A stretch of DNA of 64,000 bases from contig NC_037254.1 of assembly GCF_000002425.4 (NCBI RefSeq), positions 22,397,120 to 22,461,119 on the forward strand. Reading direction: 5' to 3'. Each line of letters begins with the position of its first letter. The first letter of the stretch is position 1. Below the pieces are notes generated by a model. That model ran no database searches and had not been told where the DNA came from. It worked only from the letters and a program-made list of their open reading frames with translations. A program made the position numbers and the translations under genes. The stretch is from Physcomitrium patens (lineage: Eukaryota; Streptophyta; Bryopsida; Funariales; Funariaceae). Of this stretch, positions 20,284-33,316 are shown piece by piece.

Positions 20284-22386
20284 TGTAATTGTCATTTTAC
20301 TTATTCTACAAATTCCTTTCAGAATAAACTTGTATAGTGGAATTCGAACATAGGGAAAGACTAAGCGCATGAGCTTAGAAGTTAGGTTCACTCAATTAAC
20401 TGTATTCCGAACCACTAAAACACCAAAAAACACTACAATGCTTGCTTCCAGGAACAATATTCCTTCATCAACTGATAACAACAGTGTGCAACCTTGCACT
20501 CTTAAAAGACTGCTCAAAACTCATAAATTCCATCCAACACCAAGAATAACAAACTTCACTCTAACCAATCTAGATTCACAGAATTTTCGTAATCACCAAC
20601 TTCTTTTCTCAATACATACACAACTCTCAATAAACAACAATCATAATCTTCCATCCATAATCAATCTTTCAATAACTTCTTATAGAATTCAATCACATAA
20701 TACTCCAATTACATAATCAATAAGTCATAAATCAATCTTTAATTTATTCTACAAACTCACTTTTCAATATTCAGAAACTATCCATTACTCTTCAACAATA
20801 AAGAAAACAAAAAAAATAAAGAGGTAGCACCAAGCTTAACCTCGGCTCATGACTATCACAATCTGGCCTCCTAACAAACTTCTACAACTCTTATATAATT
20901 GCTACTAATTTCCAGATTCGAACCATTGTCATGTTGTGGTTCGACTACTATATGAAAATAATGTAATTATGTACTTAATATATAATTCATTAAGTAATAT
21001 AGTGAGAGTCATATTAATAGATTTTAATTGGCTGTAGAATATAATTTGATTATTACTTTGAGAAGAGGTTGTTTAAAAAGATTACTATAGAATTTGTATA
21101 ACTTTAATTTCCTTTTGATAGTGGCTTTTAAGATTGATTTTGATTGATAGTAACTTCTAAATATTTAGAATCACCTTTGTTAGACATTGGTGATCTTTGA
21201 AAACTTCTTTTGGCTCTTTTATTTGGTATTTAGAACATAAATTATATAAATCTTATAAGAAAAAGGATTGAAGAAAGATTTTTGTAGCAAAGGGAGTAAT
21301 TAGGGCACCAATATAGATGAATGGAGATGAATAATGAAAATCTCCATTCCTATTGGTCAAAAATCATAACCAATGTACTTTGAGGAGGCTGCCCGAGGCC
21401 ATATTAGGAATTAGGATTAGTTTCTCGAGGCCATTCGAGTTTTGAAGGCTAGGGTCAGAAGGTTTAGATTTTTGGCTATGGTTTTGGTACAAGTTTTGTG
21501 TCATTTAGGGTTTTTATGAAGAAGTTATAGGCACTCAAAGTTAAGGTGTTAGTTTTGGACCTACTGTCTTTCTTTTGGGCATAACGCACGCGTATGGACA
21601 AATATTGAAGATCGGCGACTGCGACTAGAGAGAGCACTTTTGCGGCTATACTTTTCACATATTGCTTACTAAATTTTAAGTTGGAATGAAGGAGTTATTG
21701 GATTTTGAAGTCAGTACATGCATTCTAAAGGTACTAAGTAAACCGATTTACTAGTCGTTGTCTCTTGAGCTATATCTTGAGCAATTTGACAAGGTTTTGG
21801 CTCAAAATTTCAAGAAATGTGTAATTGCATGTTAATAAACTTTGTGCATAAGTTTTATGACATTTGGAGTTCGGGTTTTTGAGATATAAGGAAAATAGTT
21901 TTTTGGATGCTTGTAAATTAGTGTTTAGAGTGCCTACTAGGGTTTCTTAGATGCCAGAAGATCAGGACTGAATTTGCAGTTGGTTTTTTTTGTGATAAAA
22001 GCAAGGATGAATTCTACCTATTTTGTAATTTTGAAACAAATTGAATAGTTAGATCAATAGTTATGATTTTCTAAAGTTTAGAGGCAAGAAAACCCTTCAT
22101 GGTAAAAATATGTTTTGAAGGGATTTTGTTATATTTGGAGTTTTATACAAAAATAAAGGAATTTTGGAAGCTAAGACAAGAATCATATAAAGGTTTATGC
22201 TACACTCTCTATAGCTAGATACCTAGTATATTCTCAGATAGCAAATCATGCCATACGACATCATAATCCTATAATAACCGCTTTTAATAACTGAATCAAT
22301 CATCAGTCCTCCTAAACTGACTATTCTATGGAATATTAGTTTATTTTATTAATATCTTACATAAACAAATTAATATCTATTCTACA
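20284..22386 (-). repeat. 5' LTR of element D, split by another LTR
   Basis: Two parts, 20284-20926 and 22265-22386 (765 bp together), separated by the LTR at 20927-22260. Joined in order they align with the F LTR (54315 onward): AAAGCGGTTA and TCTGGA..AT flank the junction in both. A single unit GGCCAGATTGTGATAGTCAT (minus strand, 20841-20868) corresponds to the 28-bp unit that is amplified in E. Confidence 0.8.
20927..22260 (+). repeat. Solo LTR inside the D LTR (1334 bp)
   Basis: TGTCATGTTGTGG...CATGCCATACGACA with flanks CCAT (20923-20926) and TCAT (22261-22264): a 4-bp duplication with one C to T change. Interior text (CCATTCCTATTGGTC, GAGGAGGCTGCCCGAGGCC) matches the LTR at 18542-19794 in a diverged form. 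Confidence 0.85.
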
Positions 22387-22393
22387 TAAAGAG

Positions 22394-24108
22394 ATGGAGA
22401 ACCAACAACCAATAGATTCAATTCAAGAGCTATGACTTATTGGCTTATTAGATGAGATATTTTGATTATCACAACCTTCAAGTGGATATAATTAAAATAA
22501 AGATTCTTATGAATAAATAGTAAGATACAATATTATCATGATATAATATGACTATATAATGAAACTAATCAAAATTAAATTTTTAATTAATATCTAATTA
22601 TCTTGGTTCAATAATAATATAAGATATCTAAACGTGGCTTTTATAAAATCTTCTTAGGATTTTTTCTTATCTTAATAATTAGTAGGTTGAAGGTTAGTTA
22701 GTAATTTTACCTTCTAGTCTATAGAGACTCTTTTACTACTTAAGAAAGACCATAAATTGATAAAATCAGATTAGAAGAAGTAAATAATTAATATAGTTGA
22801 TATTAGGAATAAGTTGAGAATAGGATTGGACTTAAAAATCCTTAAGATAGATTAGATTGATACCCGAGGGTCAACCACTTGTAAGACAGGATTAAAATCA
22901 AATCTTTGGCTATTAAAACAACCGCCTAGGACAAAATAGGATTTCATTTGAAGATTGGAGATTAGAATTTGAGAATTAGATTGAAGCTGATTTCAAAGAT
23001 ATAAGATTGCTTTTGGTAGGATTTGTTGGGACCTAGAAATTGTTATTGAAAGTCAAAATTTATATTGATAACTTGAGATTTATGCAATGAAATTAGGGAT
23101 ATCACTTTTGGCTAGTTCGTAAATTTTTTTTTACATCTATGATTCAAATTATGACAATGGTTAATTAATTAGGTTTTCTAACTATAAGCAAAATTTTGTA
23201 ATAATCCAATGGTACAATTGAAAGATATCTTGATTTTGGTACAAGAACATATTAGAAGTTGGTAGTTTAGGATAGGATAGGATTTCTATGATATCAAGAG
23301 ATCTACTAGTCAGATCAAGGTAAAAATTAGCATGCTATTGGAGGACTTCAAGGTCAAGCTATATACCAATTTTGAGTTGAAATTAATGGTTGGAGAAGAA
23401 AAAATCATTGCTAGAACTTTTGCATCATGTTTCAAGTTAGTAGCCAAGTGATATGAGTGCAGTTTTTGGAGGTTTTCTCACAATCTATAAGTTGAATTGG
23501 GCGGAAATTTCTTAAGCATATAGACGACTTACATTTCCAATTACATGAAAAATTTCACATCAAGTGGATGGTTAGATTAAAAATTACAACTTGTCAAAGT
23601 TCACTAATAAAAATTAGAGCTTAAAATAAAAATCTAAATTGCTTAAATATGAAAGTAACAATGTAATTGGAGTGTATGTATGATTGAAGCTACTAAGAAG
23701 AGTGTCTTTTAGCACTTTTGAATTGAAATTTGGATTATATTCTTCTTGTATGGATGAAACCTTTTAGAGTTTCTTGAATACTTGTGAAATATAACTAGAT
23801 ATCCAATGCATTTCCTATCAAGACAACATATAATACAAAAATGTGTTTGATATCATGACTTTAGAAGAGACTTAAAACGTTTGGTGATTTTATTAGAAGT
23901 AGAAACAACTCTTGATAGTGTCTCAAATGTTATATTTGAAAAGAGCTAGAAATGCCTCAATAATGATCAAATAATAAGGTGGTCTTTCTATCCTAGTACG
24001 GAACACTATCAATGGCTAAGAAGACCTATCAACCATCTTCAAAAAAAATAAAGATAAATATATGTCGTAAACATAATTTATTACATTTTGGATTTTTTCA
24101 ATATATGA
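22394..24108 (+). pseudogene. Accessory ORF of chromovirus O, split by LTR R1
   Basis: 22394-22533 plus 23838-24108 align with the H accessory ORF (56064-55642): MENQQPIDS against MESQQPADS, then LVILLEVETT against LVILLEVGTT, LNNDQIIRW against LNNDQITGW and HYQWLRRPINHL against HYRWLRGPINHL, ending DFFNI-TGA against DFLNI-TGA. It has several stops. I do not recognise a known domain. It lies just before the purine tract and 3' LTR, as in H and L. Confidence 0.75.
22534..23837 (+). repeat. LTR R1 inside the accessory ORF of O (1304 bp)
   Basis: TATCATGATATAATATGAC...CATATAATACA. It is the inverted partner of R2 (29558-30894) over its full length, e.g. ATATTAGAAGTTGG and GAGATCTACT in both. 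Flanks AATAT and AAAAT differ at one base and are a likely 5-bp duplication. No coding sequence. Confidence 0.75.
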
Positions 24109-24149
24109 TGACTTCTCTTTATGAAATTTATTCCTAGAAAAAAAGGTAA

Positions 24150-24671
24150 TATCATGAACATATATATTTATTCTAATATTTATGATTAAATAGAAGTAGA
24201 TAAAAATAGATCTATTTTATAATATTTTCTAAAAAGGCTTCTTAAAAGCTTCAGATATACTATTTTGACTTTATATATATTCATAGTTGATTGGTAGGTT
24301 AGAAAATTGGTCAATAAGTTAACCACATATTGATAGCTTGTGGAATAAGTTGATTATGTAGCACTTATATAGAAAACTTGCCTTATAAATTGAAATATGT
24401 GTCTTAAAAAGTCAACATATTTTGGAGGTCTTATAGGATATTATTATGTAGGTTCTAGTTAAGAATATATATGGAGGCAAGAGTGAAGCCTTTTTCAATC
24501 TTATTAATGCCTTTTTAGTCCTAAGTCTTATTTCAAGTCTTTTTAGTCTTCTTGTCTTTGAAAATAGCTATTTTAGTTCAATACTATATCATCTTTGAGT
24601 GATTTTTAGTCTTTTTGAGTGACACAAGAGTGTATTGATATTTTATTTCTTTGAGGTTCATGTCCTTGATA
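24150..24671 (+). repeat. 3' LTR of chromovirus O (522 bp)
   Basis: TATCATGAACATA...CATGTCCTTGATA aligns along its length with the H LTR read on the minus strand: AAAACTTGCCTTATAAAT, GTCAACATATTTTGGAGGTC, GAGGCAAGAGTGAAG. It is preceded by the purine run AGAAAAAAAGGTAA. Confidence 0.75.
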
Positions 24672-27589
24672 CTCCTACATATGATAGTTCTATATAGCAA
24701 TTAAAGTTAAAAATAATATTATTTGAGGTGATACTTAAGCAAGCATTTATCTTTTATTTATTTTTATTATGTTTTCTTTTCTTGTTGGAAGGTACATTAA
24801 GTGAATTATAGGTAAAAGAGCCAAAATTTTGATTGTTGGTGAATTTTTTAGATTAAAATTATGTAAAATTAAAAAATATATTTATAATCATGTAAATTAA
24901 TTTTTCTATTAGATCTAGGCAATTTAACCCATCTTCAATTCTAAATTTTTTTGAATTGATTGTTAAGCAAAAAAAAACCAAAATTCAAAAAAATAGAGAT
25001 TCAACAATTGGATATATAGTCTCCACTTTCAATATTAGAAGGCATTTTTGTTCTAAATCCATTTAAATTAAATCTAAACAAAATAATAGAAGAAAAAGGA
25101 TTAAAACTTGATTCTTTTAACTTATTTCTAGATGTAATAGAGAGAGAGAGAAGGATCAATTCTTCCTTGTCTTTCAATGGAATGTGAGAGAAAATCCACC
25201 TTCAATCTAATATCCATCAATTCCATTAATTCAATCAAAGAATTTACTATAAATATTTTTTAAGGATTTATAAGTAATTCCTATGTCACAAAATATTTTT
25301 ATATTAAAGAGATTAGAAATGATGATCCATTAACACACATAGAAAATTTGATAGAACTTTTCATGATATATTTAATAAGCAATCCAGATTATTATATTAT
25401 ATAGTTTTCAAATATCCTAAAAGATGGAGTTATGAATGGTATAGAAATCATTCTCTTCTCCTTCCAACTTTGAAAAATTAAAACATACTCATGAGAGAAT
25501 TTTTCAAAAAATTTAGGCCAAAAATTAGATAAAGTAATGCTTTCATGGTCTTTTTTTCTTTCAAAGAAGAAAATAGATAAGAAATCATTAAATATATTTG
25601 GAAATTTTAGCTTGTAGTAATTCAATTTGTAAGAATTTTTTTATAGATGATATCCTTCTCTTTTTTTATTTAAGGATTTAATAATAAAAGAATAATTTAA
25701 AAGATCTTCAAGGAAAAGCCATGTAATTTAGAAGAAGCCAAAAAATGACTTGGTTGATTGAGACATTGACAAGCAATAAGAGCAAATGTGAAAGAAGAAA
25801 GATCCTAGAATATTCAATTTTATTCCTAGTTATACTTAAAAAATAGAAAATTCTTAGGAATATTTATATGAAGCTATATAAAACTAACTTCAACATATAA
25901 ACCACTATTTAGCACCCTTAGAGGTTAAACTATCTCTTAGCCTCTTTAAATTGACATACCTTAAAGATAAGAATAAATAAAAAGAAAACTTTAAGAATAA
26001 AGTCCTCAAAGCCAATAAAGATTTTAAAACGAACTTACTCAATAAATAAAGGCTATACAAGAATAAATGATTTTTTTAATTAAGAGCCAAAATCCAAATC
26101 AAATTCGACTTTTTATAGAATTTGACAAGTACACTTTAAGATTTTAGTGCACTCAGTGTAACCAATCATGGGATACAAATCAATTTTTCTCAAACCAAAA
26201 AAATTATCAATAAAATCAAGGTAGGCAATAATTGTATGTTCTACCTTATAAAACCAAAATATGATAGGTTCTAATTTTTAACTTCAACATTGAAAAAATT
26301 CCATCCATTGCTTTAGAAACCAACAACAATAACAATAAGACATATACTACCTTTATGAAAAAAAACACCCATGAGGTAGTTGTTGAATAGAGAATAGGGT
26401 AGTATGTGGAAATTGTAGTAGAAACCATCCTACAAATGTATGTAAACAACTTGACAAGTTAGTTCCTTTAAATTTTTTATAAGAAAATTATCAACAATAA
26501 ACTCAACCCTATTTGAAGAAAATAAGAATTCAAAATTTAGATAATAATTTAAGATTTCTTAATTTATTTTATAATTATAATAATAATTATTAAATTTAAT
26601 ATCTTTTATTAGATTTATATATAGAGAGAGATTTTATTCTATTAAATGTTGGCCAACCTTAATATGGCCAATAAAATAAGAAAAAAAATTCACAAGATGT
26701 AAGATATTTAGAAATATCATTCAAGAAAAAAGGTTTTCAAACCATTAAAGACCAAAAATCATCATCTCATACAAGTTACATCTTGTATGAAGAAGTTTTT
26801 AATAAAAACAAGAACTTTTTTAATATAATGATCTTGCTAGTTACGACAAGGTCTAGGTATATTAGTCCTTCTCTTTCAACCTCAATAGAGAATAAAAATA
26901 GGTTAGAGGACTCATTTCACTTCTCAGATTTAAAGAAAGCTACAAAGAAGGCAATGGATAACATGAAGAAGTCAAAAAAATTGCTTCTAAATTTTGAATC
27001 TATTTCCACTTAGAAACGTAAGATAGTAAAAAATAAAATCCAAGTAGAAGATTTTCCTTCTATGAAAGAACAAAAATATACTAAAATCCTTAAATCTAAA
27101 TATGGTATCTCACTTTCTTTAAAATTTTAAAAATAAAAAGAGAATTATTATAATAGAGAATAGTTAAGATATTTGTACTATTTATATGTAGAAATATGTA
27201 ATTAGAGTTATTTTTGGGAAGTTTTTAGAATTGAAATTAGAGTGGTGGTTCATGTAGAATCCACCATAGAACCTTCTAAAAAGGTTTTGAGTAGTTATCA
27301 TAGTAGAATTTATGTCTAAAATCTTTTAGAAGGGCAGTTATCTTAATAGAGTTGACTATTAGAGACATTGTAGAAAGTTTCAAGGATAGTTGGATAATGT
27401 ATAAATATGAGTGAGTGAGGCCATTTAGATATGTGAGCCATTAAATTGACTCACTTTGATATTTAGTATAAAAAATACACTTATTGTGCTTAAAACACAA
27501 ATTTTATGAGTTAATATTAGAATTTTAGGAAAAAATAGAAAATAGATTGATAGTAGCGGACATGTAATGTAGGATAGAGTTTAGAAAGA
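24672..27589. other. AT-rich stretch with no recognisable gene
   Basis: Only short frames (up to 77 codons) with no family resemblance. There is a small GA microsatellite at about 25139-25152. 27390-27560 has a TATA-like GTATAAATATGAG followed by text resembling a decayed plant LTR leader; it might be the 5' LTR of M, but no second copy is present to prove it. Confidence 0.5.
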
Positions 27590-29305
27590 AAAAACTATAA
27601 AGAATATATTTGTTTAGTTAGCTAGTAGTAGAAGAATTACAAAAGAAGTAGTCTTGGTGTCAAAAAAGAAAATCTAGTGAGATTTAATTATAATGGATTT
27701 GAAGATTTTTTCCAAATTCAACAAATTCAAGCAGTAAAATGATTCTTCTAATTTATGGAAGTCTTTCAAATGCAATAGAGGCATCAAATGCACCATGTGG
27801 AGTGAAGAAAATAAGATGAATACCTTTCCTTCAAAGTACAAGTAGAGAAATTAAATTCTCATTTTTTGAAGAATTTTACAAATATTGCCTAAATCCTTGT
27901 AAGTAAAAAAACCTTCATAAAAGTTGCAAAGGAGCATAGATTGATATTTGTGAGTAGTAAATCTTAGCATAAAAAGATGTTTTAAATACAATGATTAAGT
28001 TATATTTATCAAAAAATGTTCTTTTTCCCATTTACAAGAGCCATCAACCTTGGTCATGAAATTAGCTCTTGGATGAAGGAAGGCCATAGATCTATATTAG
28101 GGCTCTTAGAGATCAAGGGTGAAGATGTGGCCGCCCTTCCACAAGCCACCACTCAATTGTATAAGAGTGATTTGGTTTCCCAAGCCTCTCTTTCTCTTTC
28201 TTTTGATGAGAGTGAAGCCATGCCAATGTGTGGTCTCAACCCTAACCCTAATCTTATTTTTTTGCTTCTTTCTTGATCTTAGATCTCATTGTGAACTTTA
28301 GGAGCATATGAGCATTGGTTTTGTGTCATGGGTGGTGCTTGTTGTGGTTTAAAAGAAGCCCCTTTGCAATTAGTGGTCACTAACCATTTCCATAGTCAAA
28401 AGAGTTTGAGGGGCCTCGGATTTTTCTCAATCAGTCTGTAGTTTTTTATGATTTGTAAGTACAAATTTTTTCTCACATAGCCCTTGTTATTAGCTTTCCA
28501 ACGAGCTAAGGCTTGCTCAATTTGGAATTAAACCGAATTTTTGGTAAATTTTTGAGTGCAAAGGGGGTGACTGCCTTGGCAGATTCAATAATCCAACTTT
28601 GAAAAGGCATTTCTCAGTGCCAATTAATGGGATAATTTTGAAATTTTGTTGGTACAAGCGCCTTCAAGCTGATCTTCCACTGCAGAAAATTTAATTAGAT
28701 TTAAATCAGTTTTTAATTTTCTTTGAATGTTTGAATGAAGGGGGGTCGGCTCCAGTGGCAGGCCCAATGACCCAATTTTGAAGAAGCATTTCTCACAGCT
28801 CAGGTACTAGATTGCCACAAAAATTACAAACCAAGAGCGCCTTGAAGTTAAATTTCCAAAAAAACAAAAATCTATAGATTTAGAGCTAATTTGGATTTTT
28901 GGCAAATTTTTGAGTAAAAAGAAGGTGCTTCCTTCAAGCCTTGGGCGTTGTTAAGATACTTCCACTTGTACCTTTCTTTATTTATTTATTATTTTATTTT
29001 TTACATTAATTTGTAAAATCTAAATTCACTTTTTTTTTTAATTTTTAACTTTTAATCTTCTCCTTTTTATTTTTATTTTTTTATTTTTAACCTTTACTTT
29101 ATTTTTACTTTTTAAACTTTACTTTTAACTTTTAACTTTTAATTTTTAATCCAAAATTTAAAAATTATCCTTAATCCATTGTAACTATAAATTTTTTATT
29201 GGTATTACAATGAATGTTAGATTTTTCTTTAATAAAGTATTGATAGACATCATTAAGTTGGAAGTCAATTGTTTTGATTACATTTGATATTATTTTGGGG
29301 CTACA
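27590..29305 (+). repeat. Dispersed repeat K (inverted partner at 52274-54314)
   Basis: Shared landmarks with the reverse complement of K' are GAGTGAAGAAAA, CTTTCCTTCAAAGTACAAGTA, TCCTTGTAAGTAAAAA, TTTACAAGAGCCATCA, AAGCCATGCC and GGTTTCCCAAGCC. It ends GGGGCTACA at 29305, where M gag sequence begins; K' has the corresponding TGTAAGCTCC at 52274. It is probably an LTR; the left border is approximate. Confidence 0.7.
28970..29165 (+). repeat. T-rich low-complexity tract (ACTTTTA-type)
   Basis: Irregular repeats of TTTTAACTTTTA/TTTATTTTTA. K' has the reverse-complement tract at about 52500-52750 (AGTTAAA units), so it belongs to repeat K. Confidence 0.85.
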
Positions 29306-29557
29306 ACGAGCTACTTTAAGAAGTCAATTGGAAAAAGAAAAAGAATTATAATAGTACAAAATTAAGTCTCTCAATTTAAGTTTTTATGTCTTTAAATTAC
29401 CATTGTTTCAAAGACGGAGATGAATGATTGGTTCATATAAGGATTGAAACTTGTGGTCCAGCAAGAAGTAGAATTAAGAGATCTACAAACATTTGAGGAG
29501 GCAGTTAAGATTGTAGAGAAGGTTGGTGCTATAGATTTCAAAAATCAAGGAGTATAA
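29306..29557 (+). pseudogene. Gag fragment of old Gypsy element M
   Basis: 29425-29540 reads DWFI-GLKLVVQQEVELRD then TFEEAVKIVEKVGAID, typical of the C-terminal part of a Ty3/Gypsy gag domain. One stop interrupts it. K lies before it and LTR R2 after it. The reading resumes at 40500 after the R2-J block, giving KNQGV then MEIDAF and a knuckle-like segment. Confidence 0.65.
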
Positions 29558-30894
29558 TGTCATATTATATATTATCTTATTTGAAAATGCATCAAGCACT
29601 TGGTTTTTAAAGGTGAAGTCATATCTTACAAATATTTAAAAAATATCAATAAGTTTCATCCATATAAGAAGAATGCAATTCAAATTTTTAATTCTAAAGT
29701 ACTTAAAGCCAATTCAAATTGCTCAAAAATACTCTTTTTAGTCAATTCAATCATATATAAATCCCAACTGCCTTATTACTTTCATAATTAAGAAATTTTG
29801 ATTTCTCTTTCTAAACCCTAATCCTAATGTGTGAGCTTTAATAAATTATATCTCCTAATTTGATCATCTACTTGATGTAAAATTTTGAATATAAATGCTA
29901 CTATAAACCTTCTATATATTCAAAAAAATTCAATTCAATTAAACTTACAAATTATAAAAAAAAATCAAAAAGCCATATTGATGTAACTTGGCCACCAACT
30001 TTAAAGTTGATGCAAATGTTCTAGTAGCAATATCTCTTTTTCCAACTATTAATTGCAATTCAAAAATGGTTTGTAGCTTGATATTGAAGTCTTCTAATAC
30101 CATATCAAATTTCACCTTCATCCAATCAGTAGATCTCGAAATATCATAAAAACCCTACTCAATCCCAAATTTCCAACTTCTAATATCCTCTTGTACCAAA
30201 ACCTAATCTCAATTGTATTATTAGATTAATGCAAAAAATTTACATACACTTGATACATCTAATCAACTAAGTATTTTCAAATTTTATACCATAGATGTGA
30301 TATCAATTGTAAGAACTAGCTAAGAGTTCTAGCTCTAATTGTATTGCATAAAATCCAAATCACTGATATAAACCTTGAATTTAAACAAAAATTGTAAAGT
30401 TATTTTAAACTCTCTGAAAACAAGCCTTATACCTTTGAAATAAACTTAAAGCTTGTACCTAAATTCTAATTGCTAATCTTTGAATGCTCCACTACTTTGT
30501 CCTAGGTAGTCATTTTAGTGGCTAGAGGTTTGATTTTAACCCTGTCCTAGAAATGGTCGACCTCCAAATATCAATGTAAGTTGTCCTAGATATTTTTTAA
30601 TCTAATCCTACCCTCATCTTAATCCTGGAATCAACCATGGTAATTATTTACCTCTTTTAACTTGATTTTATCAATTTATGGTCTTTCTAAGATAATAAAA
30701 GAATTTCTACCATGTAGAAGGTAAAATTATTAATCAATCTTTAATCTACTAGCTATTAAGACAAGAAAATAAACTAAGAAGATTTAATAAAAGCCATATT
30801 TAAATATCTTGAATTATTATTAAACCAAGATAATTAAATATTAATTATAAATTTATTTTTGATTATATTTTTACCATATAATTATATTATAACA
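29558..30894 (-). repeat. LTR R2 (1337 bp)
   Basis: Inverted copy of R1. On the minus strand it starts TGTTATAATATAATTATATGG and ends TATTATATGACA. ATAA precedes it (29554-29557). Its other end directly touches LTR J at 30895, with no bases between. Confidence 0.75.
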
Positions 30895-31029
30895 TGACAA
30901 CGAAAGAGCTTGCCTTGAGAAAACACTAGGCTTTTGGCTAACACTAAATTCTCAATTAATCATAAGATGAAAAATACTCCAAGATTATTTATAATTTTTT
31001 TTTTATTCCTTTCCATAATATTAAACATA

Positions 31030-31348
31030 GTAGCAATAAACATCAAATTCCAAGCCTCTAGTAATAGTAAAAGTTACAGCAATAAATAATAATTACCAAA
31101 CCTCTAGTAATAGTAAAAGTTGTAGCAGTAAATAATAATTACTAGACCTCTAGTAATAATAAAAGTTATAGCAATAAATAATAATTATTAGACTTCCAAT
31201 AATAGCAAAAGTTGTAGTAGTAAATAATAATTATCAGACTTTCAATAATAGTAAAAGTTGTAGCAATAAATAATAATTATCAGACCTCCAGTAATAGTAA
31301 AAGTTGTAGTAGTAAATAATAATTATTGGACCTCTAGTAATAGTAAAA
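31030..31348. repeat. 46-bp tandem repeat in LTR J
   Basis: Six nearly complete units of 46 bp, each with CTCTAGTAATAGTAAAAGTT then GTAGCAGTAAATAATAATTA and a short ACTAGAC-type end, with a degenerate half unit on the left and a partial unit on the right. I do not see this array in the related LTRs at 18542 or 62131. Confidence 0.88.
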
Positions 31349-32403
31349 TCAATCAATAATTTCCAAATATTTCGTGATTTCCAAAACCCTTTTTGTAGTA
31401 GTAAAATCCTTGTAATACCAAAATTCCTTCAATACCAAATTCTTTTGATGTACTAAACTTTAAAATTTGATAATTCTCAATCCAACCGTTAGATTGAGCT
31501 CAAATTATATGAAAAGTAAGGAAATACCTTTAACTCTTTTATATCCAATTTTCAACCGTCAATTCTTTCAAAAACTCTAGATAACACAATTTCAGTAGCA
31601 TAGCCTTTACATATTGACTTACAAACACCTATGTACTGATTTTGCGATTTCTTACAAACCCAACACTCAAATGACATGAATTTTTTTTTGTATAGCTTCT
31701 CAATATTATAACTACATATTTCACAAGTTTGAGTCAAAATTCATTCAAAAATGCTCAAAAAAAATAAAAAAATGGCTCAAAACATAACCATCAACGATTC
31801 GGTTCACTTACTACTTTAATTTGCAAGCTCTGACTTCGACCAGCCATTTATTCCTCACTTCACATCTAATTTCATCAAATATTATATAATAGTTGAAGCC
31901 CTTTAAGTCAGCTTTCCAACTCCATCTTTCGATTGTTAAATACTTTTCTACAACTCTTTATATGCTTGAAAGAGTGACAGTAGGTACAAATTTCACATCT
32001 AGACTTTAAATAGCCGTAACTCTCTCATTGCAGACTCAAAGTTAACAACCCTTGTACAAAAATTGTATTCCTTCAAACAAAATTTCTAATGACATCTTTT
32101 GTTTTTTAGAAAACCTTCTACAATTTTCTGTATGCTTAAAAGAGTGACAATCGATAAACAATTCATACCCTAACTTCAAACAACCTTAACTTCTTCATAC
32201 AAAACTCAAATATCAAACTTTATACACCAAAATTATAGCCTAGAATACAAGCTTTCTAAATCTCCCCTCTAAACCCTCGAATGCCTCCAAAGAAATGGCC
32301 TCTCCTTCGATTTTCCCTCGGACAGCTCCTTGAAGCTCATTGGTTATGACCTATAGCAAATGAGAGTGAAGATCCTCTTATCCTTGCCTTATCTATCCAC
32401 GTA

Positions 32404-33313
32404 TGTAGAATAAGTAGTTATTTTCAGAATGTAGATACCTAGTGTATAGTATAAACAGGGATAGATAACTGCTGAAAAGGTGGTTCAGCAGGTAGAATGG
32501 ATGAATAGTCAGGAAAAGTAGTTATCATTTGTAGTATAGGAGTTGGTATCTCGGGGTAGTATAAGGAGGATGGGAGAGGGGAAGAAAATGCCAGACTATG
32601 AGAGTCGTAAGCCAAAGGCCAGACTGTGAGAGTCGTAAGCCGAAGGCTAGACTGTGAGAGTCGTAAGCTGAGGGCCAGACTGTGAGAGTTGTGAGCCGAG
32701 GGCCAGACTGTGAGAGTTGTGAGCCGAGGGCCAGACTGTGAGAGTTGTAAGCCGAGGGCCAGACTGCGATAGTACTGAGTCGGGGATAAACTTGGTGTTA
32801 TCTCTTCTTCTTAATTTTCTTATTTCTTTTGTGTTAGTGTTGATTCTAGTGAAGAGAATCGATTTAATGAATTAATGTTTGATTTACGAAGTTATTTATG
32901 GATCACTGTTTATCAATTGTTGTGAAAGATTGAAGATGTATGGAAGTTTTCAGTCATTGTTTATCACAAGGTTGTAAGTTTAGTGGAGAGGAATTGTAAT
33001 TGAAGGAATTGTCTTAATTAGATTCTGTGGATTGGAAGTTGTTCATTCCAGGATTTGGGATATGCTTGTATGTTCGTGAATTACATAGGGTACTGAAATC
33101 GTTGTCGTGGATGCTATTGTATTAATATGAGAGAATGGACAGTAGGAGGAAAAGTTAAGTGTTCTTCGGTATGGTAAGCATTCAGCAGAAGCAGTTAATT
33201 GCGTGACCCTAACAATTGGAGCTCATATACATGGTCTTTCCTTGTGTTTGAATCCCCCTATACGGATTTATTCTGGGAGGTTTCTTTCGAAATAAGTAAA
33301 ACGAGCAATCACA
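32404..33313 (+). repeat. 5' LTR of element E (910 bp)
   Basis: TGTAGAATAAGTAG...GAGCAATCACA. It is 56 bp longer than the 3' LTR, exactly two 28-bp units. The body otherwise aligns without large gaps with 39405-40258. Confidence 0.93.
32591..32786 (+). repeat. 28-bp minisatellite in the E 5' LTR, seven units
   Basis: Unit CCAGACTGTGAGAGTTGTGA plus GCCGAGGG; seven units with a steady 28-base period, the last one degenerate (CCAGACTGCGATAGTACTGA). The 3' LTR has five (39592-39731). Confidence 0.93.
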
Positions 33314-33316
33314 TTT

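Larger units (their letters stand above)
15592..22386 (-). mobile_element. Element D: Tat-like non-autonomous retrotransposon, 5' part
   Basis: Minus-strand relative of E and F. In element order: 5' LTR (22386 to 20284), Asp-like PBS, gag leader, gag, zinc knuckles, then an accessory ORF in place of protease and RT, where B interrupts it at 15592. The rest should lie left of A, outside the window. It holds two other LTR insertions. The LTR start, minus strand TGTAGAATAGATATTAATTTG, resembles that of F. D inserted into chromovirus O, since 22387 onward is O sequence. Confidence 0.8.
22387..24671 (+). mobile_element. 3' end of decayed chromovirus O
   Basis: Holds the accessory ORF and 3' LTR of an H-family element on the plus strand, cut on the left by D and interrupted by LTR R1. 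Order (accessory ORF, purine run, LTR) is the same as in H at 56064-55049. This is the oldest layer here, since D lies within it. Confidence 0.75.

Noticed and set aside
20369..20716. A 115-codon plus-strand frame as a host gene
   Set aside because: It lies in the LTR of D on the opposite strand, is low-complexity (N, T, I rich) and has no family resemblance.
24150..24671. A solo LTR of the H family
   Set aside because: The accessory ORF and a purine run directly before it show that it is the 3' LTR of a longer element (O).
26783..27013. A 76-codon Lys-rich frame as a gene
   Set aside because: Composition follows the AT-rich DNA; no domain, no copy elsewhere in the window, no clear start context.
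28016..28301. Overlapping 86- and 60-codon frames in repeat K
   Set aside because: K' at 52274-54314 does not keep these frames, so they look like chance frames in a noncoding repeat.
32591..32786. CRISPR array
   Set aside because: It has no unique spacers: the 28-bp units are direct tandem repeats in a retrotransposon LTR.
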